A DNA stretch of 64,000 nucleotides from JAGMCF01 sp964398885 (GTDB lineage: Bacteria > Cloacimonadota > Cloacimonadia > JGIOTU-2), in contig CAYNOU010000004.1 of the NCBI GenBank assembly GCA_964398885.1, positions 1-64,000 on the forward strand, read 5' to 3'. The notes beneath the pieces were generated by a model that was not told where the DNA came from, did not search any database, and saw nothing but the letters and a program-made list of their open reading frames with translations. Positions 25,648 through 33,662 of this stretch are shown in pieces. A program made the position numbers and the translations under genes. The stretch's first letter is position 1, and each line of letters begins with the position of its first letter.

Positions 25648-27147
25648 ATGGAAATATTATCACATTTAGTAGAAGGATTTGGCGTTATCGGTGGTTTCAT
25701 ACCTATTTTGATAATTATGTTGGGTGTAATAATGGGAATAATTGCCGGAGCAATGCCCGGATTATCTCCCTCGATGGGTGTGGCTTTGCTCGTTCCTTTC
25801 ACCTATACGATGTCACCTACACTCGCGCTGATCTTATTAGTTTCTATATACATTGCAGCAAACTATGGCGGGTCTATCACAGCAGTAACGATAAATGCCC
25901 CTGGCACTCCGGCTTCTGTAGTTACCGCTTTTGACGGTTATCCTTTAACAAAGAAGGGGAAACCCGGGATAGGATTGGGAGTTTCTTTGATTTCTTCTAC
26001 TGTCGGTGGATTTATTGGCACTCTGATTCTGATATTTTTTTCCGCTCCACTCGCAAAAGTAGCCTTGAAATTTCATCCTGCTGAGTATTTTGCTCTGGCA
26101 ATATTCGGTTTGACTACAGTTGCTTCACTTGGTGGAAAAAATTGGATAAAGGCATTTATCGCTGCTATTTTTGGGCTTCTGATAAATACGATAGGAATCG
26201 ATCCCATCTCCGGTGTTAGCCGATTTACATTTGGAATATCTTTTCTCTATGACGGGTTCGCCTTGATTCCCGCTCTCATCGGGTTGTTTGCTCTTAGTGA
26301 AATTTTTAAGCAATTGGAAGAAGGTGGGCATAAGGCAAAAGCAAAGGTTGATTTGTCTTCCAATTGGCCCACTATTCGTGATTATTTGAAATTGAAATTT
26401 ACGATTATCCGCTCATCAATAATTGGAACAATAATTGGCATTTTGCCCGGTGCTGGCGCAACAATTGCATCCTTTATATCGTATGACGCAACCAAACGTT
26501 TGAGTAAAAATCCGGAAGATTTTGGTAAAGGTGAAGTGAGAGGAGTTGCAGCAGCAGAAGCTGCAAACAGTAGCTCGGTTGGCGGTGCTTTGGTTCCGCT
26601 TCTCACACTTGGTATTCCAGGCAGCGCCACAACTGCGGTACTTATCGGTGCTTTGATGATCCATGATCTAACCCCGGGACCGAGATTATTTGTGTCTAAT
26701 CCTGGGCTCGTTTACGGACTGTTTGCCAGCCTGCTAGTCGCAAATGTTGTCTTGCTTGTTTTTGGATTATTCGGAAGTAGACTTTGGATAAAAGTAACAA
26801 ATATCCCCAAGAAAATTTTATTCCCCCTCATATTTGCAGTGTCGATCATTGGTAGTTTTGCTGTTCAAAATTCCTTCTTTGATATTATCTCCTGTCTGGC
26901 TTTTGGTGTGTTTGGCTGGATTCTGCGTAGAAACAAATATCCGGTGGCTCCCATAATTCTGGGAATGGTGCTTGGCAATATCGCTGAGACTAATTTCAGA
27001 AGAGCAGTTATGATGGGCGGATACGATGTATTTTTCACAAGACCCGCTAGCCTGATCCTCTTAATCCTGGGATTGGTGAGTCTTATTTTCGCATTTATAA
27101 AAAGTAATAAAAATCCTAAAATAAACAAAATGAAAGGAGCGAAATGA
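25648..27147 (+). CDS. tctA: TctA-family large transmembrane subunit
   Basis: 499 residues with about 11-12 membrane segments. Family motifs are GIIAGAMPGLSPSMGVALLVPFTYTMSP (about 30-58), YGGSITAVTINAPGTPASVVTAFDGYPLTKKG, and the repeat GILPGAGATIASFISYDATKRLSKNPEDFGKGEVRGVAAAEAANSSSVGGALVPLLTLGIPGSATTAVLIGAL (about 270-340). TctA forms the transport channel of tripartite tricarboxylate transporters. The stop overlaps the porin start by 4 bp. Confidence 0.95.
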   Translation: MEILSHLVEGFGVIGGFIPILIIMLGVIMGIIAGAMPGLSPSMGVALLVPFTYTMSPTLALILLVSIYIAANYGGSITAVTINAPGTPASVVTAFDGYPLTKKGKPGIGLGVSLISSTVGGFIGTLILIFFSAPLAKVALKFHPAEYFALAIFGLTTVASLGGKNWIKAFIAAIFGLLINTIGIDPISGVSRFTFGISFLYDGFALIPALIGLFALSEIFKQLEEGGHKAKAKVDLSSNWPTIRDYLKLKFTIIRSSIIGTIIGILPGAGATIASFISYDATKRLSKNPEDFGKGEVRGVAAAEAANSSSVGGALVPLLTLGIPGSATTAVLIGALMIHDLTPGPRLFVSNPGLVYGLFASLLVANVVLLVFGLFGSRLWIKVTNIPKKILFPLIFAVSIIGSFAVQNSFFDIISCLAFGVFGWILRRNKYPVAPIILGMVLGNIAETNFRRAVMMGGYDVFFTRPASLILLILGLVSLIFAFIKSNKNPKINKMKGAK

Positions 27148-28388
27148 AAAAGATTAACATTCTTGTGATAGTTACATTTGTAATTATCGCATTGACAGCA
27201 ACACTTTCCGCTGAAATATCAGACGGAAAGACCGAATGGGACGATGGAATTCTCTATTGGAAATCTGATGACGGCAAATTCGAAAGCAGAATGGATGCAC
27301 GAATCTACATTAACGGAGCTTATTTCTTTGACGATACTGAAAATATTCTCAGTAATCAAACACATTTACGCAAAGCACGTATTGCTTTGAAAGTAAAGCT
27401 CTGGGATGTATGGCATGCTGAATTTGATATAGATATTGCCAAAGAACAGCCCGAAGTTGAAGATATGTTCATGTCGTACACCGGATTTGAAAACAGTCAT
27501 ATTAAATTCGGTAACTTCAAAATGCCGCTAGGCTTAAATGAACTTACCTCCTCACGATTTCTAACTTTTTGCGAAAGAGCTTACGCTATGAATGCTTTTG
27601 AAACAGATCGTCATTGCGGACTTGAATATTCAAAGTGGGGAAAATATGGGAAATTCAATCTTAACTTGCGTTCTGCAATTTTCGGACAAGACCTGGAAGT
27701 AGAAAAAGAAAGCGATTACGAAAAGGAAGAAGACGAAACCGGTGGTGGTTATGCTGCTCGCCTGGTTTCCGGTTTGGAGCTGTCCGAAAATTTATTTTTG
27801 CATACCGGCATTTCTTCTGTAATTCAATATCCTGATGACGGAAAAGATATGGTGGATTTTAAGAGTGAATCGGAAACTAAAATCGGTGATGTGGAATTTT
27901 TGGATACAGGTGATATCTATGATGTGGATTATTGTACGAAAATCGGACTCGAAGGTGCATTGAGATTCAACAACATCTGCTTGCAGAGTGAATACATCCT
28001 AACTGATGTCATAAGATTAAAAGATAAGAAAGACGCCTCTTTCTCCGGCGGATATGCCTTTATCAGTTGGATACTTACCGGTGAGAAAAGAAACTGGTCT
28101 GTAAAAGATGGAGAATTCGGACAGATTATTCCAAAGAATCTTAAAACAGGCGCCTGGGAAGTTGCAGCACGCTATAGCTATCTGGATCTTTCTGATAAAG
28201 ATGCTGATATCCTTGGTGGAATTGCAAATAACTACACTTTTGCCCTGAATTGGTACGCAAATCCCAATATAAAATTCCAATTTAATTACACAATAGTTGA
28301 CAACTCTAAGAACGCTGACTCAGATGGTGATTATGATGGTGATTATGATTTTAACTATATTCAGTTTATGGCAGTTGTATTCTTTTAG
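27144..28388 (+). CDS. Phosphate-selective porin O/P family outer-membrane porin
   Basis: 414 residues. Signal peptide ending TATLSA, then a beta-barrel with the OprO/OprP-type opening KSDDGKFESRMDARIYINGAYFFDD and HLRKARIALKVKLWDVWHAEFDIDIAKE. Also visible are FGNFKMPLGLNELTSSRFLTFCERA, GGYAFISWILTGEKRNWSV, and a last strand YNYIQFMAVVFF-type end with terminal Phe. Such porins pass phosphate or polyphosphate across the outer membrane. Overlap with tctA and the pit/ppx genes upstream place it in one uptake module. Confidence 0.88.
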   Translation: MKKINILVIVTFVIIALTATLSAEISDGKTEWDDGILYWKSDDGKFESRMDARIYINGAYFFDDTENILSNQTHLRKARIALKVKLWDVWHAEFDIDIAKEQPEVEDMFMSYTGFENSHIKFGNFKMPLGLNELTSSRFLTFCERAYAMNAFETDRHCGLEYSKWGKYGKFNLNLRSAIFGQDLEVEKESDYEKEEDETGGGYAARLVSGLELSENLFLHTGISSVIQYPDDGKDMVDFKSESETKIGDVEFLDTGDIYDVDYCTKIGLEGALRFNNICLQSEYILTDVIRLKDKKDASFSGGYAFISWILTGEKRNWSVKDGEFGQIIPKNLKTGAWEVAARYSYLDLSDKDADILGGIANNYTFALNWYANPNIKFQFNYTIVDNSKNADSDGDYDGDYDFNYIQFMAVVFF

Positions 28389-28403
28389 AATGAAAGGAGA
28401 ATT

Positions 28404-29237
28404 ATGAAAATAATAAAAGCCTTTGCGATAGTAAGCCTTTTCCTCTTATTGATGAGTGGTTGTAGTACCGATGAAACCACACCCAATCTTCCTCCGTCGA
28501 TTTCCGGTGTAACGGTTTTACCGGATTCTATCAGCACGGCTGATACCGTTAAAATTTCTGCTGAAATTACTGATGAAGATGGAAATATTGAAAATGTTGA
28601 TTTGCATTATCACGGAGTAAATATTATTGACTCTACAATTTCTATGACTCTTGAAAGTAACAATGTTTATTCCGCAGAAATTGGTCCTTTTGCAGATAGT
28701 GTTACAGTTAATTATGAAATCAGAGCAACTGATGACGATGGTGAAACAACTGTTCATAGTTCAGCATTTACGATAGGAACTTCTCAGCCACAAGAGAAGG
28801 ATCTTTATATCAATGAATTTATGAGTCATAATGATTTGGCTTATCCTGGTGAATTTAATGATTACCCTGACTGGATTGAAATCTATAACGCTGGAGAAGA
28901 AGCAGTAGATATCGGTGGAATGTATATGACTGATAAACTTGATGAACTTACTAAGTCCCAAATACCAACAACTAATCCTGATTCAACAACTATCCAGCCA
29001 GATGGTTTTTTGATTTTGATTGCTGACGGTCTGGCTAATCCTGGAATTTTACATTTAGATTTCAAGCTCAGTGATAATGAAGATTTTGCTCTGGTGAATA
29101 TAGATGGAGTTACAATCGTTGATCAACATAATACTGATGCTGTACCTACTGATATGTCAGAAGGTCGTGTTCCTGACGGCAGTGATAATTGGCAAATTTT
29201 AGATCCTTCAACACCAGGTTCTAGTAATAATCCATAA
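28404..29237 (+). CDS. Lamin-tail-domain lipoprotein
   Basis: 277 residues. Lipoprotein signal MKIIKAFAIVSLFLLLMSGC. An Ig-like domain (about 30-125, ISGVTVLPDSISTADTVKISAEITDEDG) precedes a lamin-tail domain (about 130-275) with LYINEFMSHND, YPDWIEIYNAGEEAVDIGGMYMTD and PDGFLILIADG. Lamin-tail domains in bacteria are surface or membrane-associated beta-sandwiches of uncertain ligand. RBS AAAGGAGAA lies at 28391. A longer paralogue follows at 29463 beyond a mobile element. Confidence 0.85.
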   Translation: MKIIKAFAIVSLFLLLMSGCSTDETTPNLPPSISGVTVLPDSISTADTVKISAEITDEDGNIENVDLHYHGVNIIDSTISMTLESNNVYSAEIGPFADSVTVNYEIRATDDDGETTVHSSAFTIGTSQPQEKDLYINEFMSHNDLAYPGEFNDYPDWIEIYNAGEEAVDIGGMYMTDKLDELTKSQIPTTNPDSTTIQPDGFLILIADGLANPGILHLDFKLSDNEDFALVNIDGVTIVDQHNTDAVPTDMSEGRVPDGSDNWQILDPSTPGSSNNP

Positions 29238-29240
29238 AAG

Positions 29241-29422
29241 TAATTAGTGTCTGTCCGTAAAGTAGGTTTTTTCGACTCGTAAGGAACGACGAGTCGAGGT
29301 AAAGGATATTAAAGCTGTCTTCCCGACTTGTCGGGATCGTCGCAAGCTCCTTATTCATCCTTCGCAGTATGCTACGGAGAATGGACGACTCGAAAGTCGA
29401 GTTTACGGACAGACACTAATTA
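29241..29422. mobile_element. 182-bp MITE-like element with 21-bp perfect terminal inverted repeats
   Basis: The left end (29241-29261, core TTAGTGTCTGTCCGTAAA) is repeated in exact inverted form at 29402-29422. Inside are further hairpins: CGACTCGT/ACGAGTCG (29273-29296), TCCCGA/TCGGGA (29321-29336, the CCCGA core seen elsewhere) and ACTCGA/TCGAGT (29388-29402). There is no reading frame. It separates two paralogous lipoprotein genes. Confidence 0.85.
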
Positions 29423-29462
29423 ACTAAAAATTAAACAAAAACATTAACCGAAAGGAGAAAAG

Positions 29463-30785
29463 ATGAAAACTACAAAAATGTTTATTGTCATTTTACTTGG
29501 CTTACTTATTGTTGTAGGTTGCAGTGTTAATGACGATAAGAATGAATCTCCGGAAATAAATAACGTAACAATATTTCCGGAAGCACCCATTGGTGGTGAA
29601 ATTGTCAGAATTTCAGCAGAAATTACTGATGAAGATGGAACATTAGAAATTGTACGACTTAGATATCATGTGGATAGCGCTCCCGATACACTTGTTGATA
29701 TGACCAAAGAAGAGGGTAGTACAATCTATTTTACCGATATAGGACCTTTTGCGGATAGTGTTACCGTGAATTTTACTATTGAAGCTATTGATAACGACAA
29801 CGATGTAACTATCTATGAAGATTCATTTACTACAACAGCATCTCCCGCTGTCCTGGAGCTCTACATCAATGAATACATGGCGAGTAATGATTACGGTCCA
29901 ACCGACGAAAATGGACAACATGATGATTGGATAGAAATCTATAATGCTGGAGACGAGTCTGTAGATATCGGTGGAATGTTTGTAACAGATGATTTATCCA
30001 ATTTAACAAAGTCAATGATTCCTGAAGGCGCTTCTGACCTTACAACAATCGAACCGGGTGGATTTCTTATTCTCTGGGCAGACAAAGAGGGAGAACAAGG
30101 TCCCTTACATCTCGATGATGTAAAACTATCCGGCGATGGAGAACAAATTGGTCTTACCGATAGAGATGGCACAAGCATTCTCGACTCTTTGACCTATGGA
30201 GAACAAACCACAGATGTTTCTTGTGGACGACTTCCCGATGGAGCTGACACCTGGGACTATTTTGGTGCAGGACATGAGAGCATGTACACACCCGCAGCTG
30301 CTAATGGAACCGGTGAAGAACCGTTTTTCAAATTCTACATCAACGAATTTATGGCAAAAAATGTATCAACGATTGCAGACACTGCCGGTGAAGAGGATGA
30401 ATATGATGACTGGATAGAGATTTACAATGCTGGAAATATATGTGGCGACATCGGTGGCTATTATCTTACCGATGATCTGGAAGATCTCACTAATTCACAA
30501 CTTCCTGACTCGCTTCCTAATATTACAACAATTCCACCTATAGGTTTCTTGCTTCTCTGGGCAGATAAAGAACCAGAACAGGGAGCACTTCATCTTGCAG
30601 ACATGAAACTTTCCACCGATGGAGAGCAGATAGGCTTAACTGCTCCTGATGGAATTACGATTATTGACTCAATAACTTATGAGCAGCAATATCCTGATAC
30701 TTCCTTTGGACGTCTTCCCGATGGTGCTGATAGTTGGCAATTCTTCTCCAACCCAACTCCTGGCACTTCCAATCAACCCGAGTAA
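29463..30785 (+). CDS. Lipoprotein with two lamin-tail domains
   Basis: 440 residues. Lipoprotein signal MKTTKMFIVILLGLLIVVGC. The Ig-like domain (about 30-125) shares ISAEITDEDG and IGPFADSVTVN with the preceding gene. Two lamin-tail domains follow, about 130-280 (LYINEYMASNDYG, HDDWIEIYNAGDESVDIGGMFVTDDLSNL, LLILWADKE-type strand) and about 290-438 (FYINEFMAKNVS, YDDWIEIYNAGNICGDIGGYYLTDDLEDL). The two genes are tandem duplicates with a domain gain. A terminator follows. Confidence 0.85.
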   Translation: MKTTKMFIVILLGLLIVVGCSVNDDKNESPEINNVTIFPEAPIGGEIVRISAEITDEDGTLEIVRLRYHVDSAPDTLVDMTKEEGSTIYFTDIGPFADSVTVNFTIEAIDNDNDVTIYEDSFTTTASPAVLELYINEYMASNDYGPTDENGQHDDWIEIYNAGDESVDIGGMFVTDDLSNLTKSMIPEGASDLTTIEPGGFLILWADKEGEQGPLHLDDVKLSGDGEQIGLTDRDGTSILDSLTYGEQTTDVSCGRLPDGADTWDYFGAGHESMYTPAAANGTGEEPFFKFYINEFMAKNVSTIADTAGEEDEYDDWIEIYNAGNICGDIGGYYLTDDLEDLTNSQLPDSLPNITTIPPIGFLLLWADKEPEQGALHLADMKLSTDGEQIGLTAPDGITIIDSITYEQQYPDTSFGRLPDGADSWQFFSNPTPGTSNQPE

Positions 30786-30810
30786 CAGAGACTGATCAAT
30801 AACATTTAAA

Positions 30811-30846
30811 GCAGCAAGAGCTGGAATATGTTCTTGCTGCTTTTTT
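30811..30846 (+). terminator. Rho-independent terminator ending the phosphate/Tct/lamin-tail run
   Basis: GCAGCAAGA (30811-30819) pairs with TCTTGCTGC (30832-30840), followed by six T. It is the first clear terminator after 19.7 kb, consistent with a long operon. Confidence 0.85.
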
Positions 30847-30983
30847 ATGTTAAGGATTCCAGATGAAAAAAAATATATTTTATCTAATTGTTGGGCTTAA
30901 TTGTAAAAAAAGGTTGCTAAAACCTTATTTAAGTATTTAAGTTATAGTTATTTAAATGCACATTCTTAAGCAAAGGGGTAAAA

Positions 30984-31906
30984 ATGTCTAATAAGTACTG
31001 TCCTAAATGTGGTTCAAAACATACTAAAAAAATGGCACACGTAATCGAAAACAGCGATATAAATGTTGCGATTGTGGACGAATATTTCAATATCAGCGAA
31101 TCAAAAAAGAACCCTTTGATGACCAATTATGGAACCAATATATAAACGGACATCAAACTCTTCAATCTCTTAGTACTCGATACAATCTTTCTATTAAAAC
31201 GATTCAAAAGCATCTAGATAATCACCAAATTAAACCTCCGAAGATACTACCGGGTTCCTGTGTCATTGTAATGGACACTTGCTATTTCAAATGGGGTTTT
31301 GGAGTAATGGTTTTCAGGGATCAAAGAATGAAAAAGAACGTATATTGGAAGTATATTCGACATGAAACTCTGGAAGAATATCGGTCAGGCATAAATCATT
31401 TATTAAGTAATGGATTGCACATAGAAGGAATAGTTTGTGACGGTAAAAGGGGCTTGTTTACAGCATTTGGAAACATTCCGGTACAAATGTGCCAGTTTCA
31501 TCAGGTCGCTATTGTTACCCGGTACATAACTCGAAATCCCAAGCTAACAGCAGGTATGGAACTAAAGATTCTAACATATAATTTGACTAGAAGCACAAGA
31601 GTAGAATTTGCAGATCAATTGAATGCTTGGCACAACCGTTGGGAGAAATTTTTAAACGAAAAATCCTACAATAAAGAGAATAAAAAATGGTCTTACACAC
31701 ATAGAAGACTTCGAAGTGCTTATCGGAGTCTGAAAACAAATATGGAATACCTTTTCGCGTATTTGGAATACCCAGATCTGGGTATTCCAAATACAACAAA
31801 TTCCCTTGAAGGAAAGTTCTCAAGATTGAAAACAAAACTTAGAGTTCATTCAGGTTTAAAAGAGTGGAGAAAAAGAAGAATTATAGATGAAATTCTATCA
31901 AAATAA
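30984..31906 (+). mobile_element. Insertion-sequence transposase (zinc-ribbon, IS256/MULE-like) with a -1 frameshift in an A7 run
   Basis: ATG 30984 (RBS AAAGGGG) starts MSNKYCPKCGSKHTKK; the frame then continues wrongly to a stop at 31140. Stepping back one base at the A7 run (31026-31032) restores NGTRNRKQRYKCCDCGRIFQ, which completes a Cys4 zinc ribbon and runs on without a stop to 31906. The DDE residues are in VIVMDTCYFKWGFGVMVF, GIVCDGKRGLF and NTTNSLEGKFSRLK; CQFHQ is the family C/D-x2-H motif. Rejoined length is about 307 residues. The shift could be a true mutation or programmed slippage. No clear terminal inverted repeats were found. Confidence 0.75.
31759..31794. repeat. Perfect 36-bp palindrome inside the transposase gene
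   Basis: Left arm GTATTTGGAATACCCAGA (31759-31776) is followed without spacer by its exact reverse complement. It encodes YLEYPDLGIPNT just before the catalytic Glu, and the complementary strand encodes the same peptide. Confidence 0.9.
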
Positions 31907-31942
31907 CAACCCAAAAGTTCCATTAGACCCAAAATTATAATT

Positions 31943-31961
31943 TATTGATATAGTATCAATA
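31943..31961. terminator. Hairpin between two convergent transposase genes
   Basis: TATTGATA (31943-31950), loop TAG, TATCAATA (31954-31961). It lies between the plus-strand transposase stop and the minus-strand transposase stop and may be a bidirectional terminator or an IS end. Confidence 0.35.
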
Positions 31962-33261
31962 TTTTGAGAAACTAATTTCATATTTTTTAGAGAATGATAA
32001 GAGATAATTTAAGATCGCAGAAATTTCTTCCTGTATTTTCCACCTATATCCTTTTATCATCTCCATCAATCTATCAAATGATTCTATATTTATTAATCGC
32101 TTTAGATTATAAGCTGTTGTATAAATATTAATCTCTGTTTGGACTTTATCTTTACCTCGTAATAATAATGGAATCTTTCCCATCCAGTATTTCATTGTTC
32201 CGAATACATGTTCTATTATCTCTTTCCGCTTTTTTATATAATCTTTCCCAAGTTGACTTCTTACTCGCTCTTTATAATCATCTCGCCAATCCTGATCATG
32301 ATAACGATAATATATCCTCCCATATTTAGACCTTGTACATCTTGACCGTAATGCACAATTTTTACATTCTATTCCTTGATAAACATTGGTTAAGTGCCCT
32401 TGCTTTAACTTATTCTTTTGCTTCAAAACTAAACGCTTCCCTTCAGAACATCTATACTCATCTTTGTCGCTATCGTAGGTAAACTCTACCTCTTCTTTAT
32501 TACGAGAACTTACTGCTGTAGGAATATAATAAGTCGTTGTTGAGCCTCTCTCTAATTCCTTAATCCGCCAGCTCTCCTGATATATCGGGAATATATCGGG
32601 GATAAATCGGGTCTGGCGGACTTATCAACTAAATGTTTATTAACCGAATCCAATTCAATGTTGTCCGTCTCATCTAATATATCTTCTTCTATATCATTAC
32701 GAGCTAATAAATTAAAATATTTCTGTAACTGCTTTCCTAAATTTGATAAACGCCGTTCTATCTTGTCCATTGTAAGCATATATCAGTTAGCATTCACTTT
32801 GACTTTGGTGCCGTCTACAGCTAATGTCTTGCCTTTTATATATCCCAATTCCTTTAAAAATTTACGAAACTCTATCGTTAGAGTTTTAATCTGATCCGCA
32901 TTATCTCTACGATAATTAGCGATGGTCTTATGTTCTGGTTGTAAATCACTTAATAATCACTTCACCTCTATATTTCGCTATGTCTCTACCTCCAACTTCC
33001 GACTTGAACTTATGGCTGTTCCGTCTGGGCGCCGAGACTGATGAGATATCCATAAATAAATAATTTTAACATAGTCTCTGGGCTATAAGCCCGATGTCCT
33101 ACATCTTGCTGACCTTTATATCTGAATTTCTATGGATTATTCTTGACAATATTACTAACTATTGCATCTAATATCCTAACAGGATGTTCACTTGAAACAA
33201 AATCATCAAGTGAACGAAAAAATAATCTCTGATTCCTATCATGTGGTTTTATATAATGCAT
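31956..33261 (-). pseudogene. Decayed IS1182-family transposase
   Basis: Reading the minus strand from ATG 33261: MHYIKPHDRNQRLFFRSLDD, VSSEHPVRILDAIV, HRAYSPETMLKLFIYGYLI, then a palindrome insertion. Next come HKTIANYRRDNADQIKTL, GYIKGKTLAVDGTKVKVNAN, DKIERRLSNLGKQLQKYF, a second repeat, then TYDSDKDEYRCSEGKRLV, QGIECKNCALRSRCT and EIIEHVFGTMKYWMGKIPLL to the stop. These are the N-terminal, DDE and C-terminal (DDE_Tnp_1_6) parts of IS1182 transposases in order. Several stops, frameshifts and at least two palindromic insertions (about 33025-33050, 32564-32620) disrupt it. Confidence 0.85.
32564..32620. repeat. 57-bp compound palindrome inside the IS1182 remnant
   Basis: Outer arms TCCGCCAG (32564-32571) and CTGGCGGA (32613-32620). 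Inside, ATATCGGG/AAATCGGG units are repeated three times. The same outer arms with a CCCGA/TCGGG core occur at 56506-56549. Confidence 0.8.
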
Positions 33262-33448
33262 AATATTTAGCTCCTATCAGGCTCGGGCGCCCAGACCAGT
33301 TATTACTTAATCTGTCTATTAGTAATATTCATTGAAGATAGTTATAAAATAATTTGTATCTAATTCATTCGTCGTTTTTACAAAGGCTGTTAAGTTGTGG
33401 GTTTCTTTCCGATATTTTCTTAGTTTATTAAAATAAAACAATTTGTCT

Positions 33449-33466
33449 GTCCCGATATATCGGGAC
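33449..33466. repeat. 18-bp perfect palindrome of the CCCGATATATCGGG family
   Basis: GTCCCGATATATCGGGAC. It lies in the 289-bp gap between the IS remnant and tRNA-Thr. The rest of that gap holds a GGCGCCCAGACC-type repeat piece near 33280-33296 and AT-rich DNA without a convincing gene. Confidence 0.85.
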
Positions 33467-33550
33467 TGGGGGTATGCATGTTTTACAATCCAAAACTTGA
33501 CAATAAACAAAAACATTTAATTAATAATACAATATAAATGTTAATATAAA

Positions 33551-33622
<72 letters not shown>

Positions 33623-33662
33623 CCATCTTAAAATTCGGATTTCGGAATTCGGTGTTCAAAGT

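Noticed and set aside
31587..31835. Minus-strand frame containing YLEYPDLGIPNT
   Set aside because: The peptide appears only because the 36-bp palindrome reads the same on both strands.
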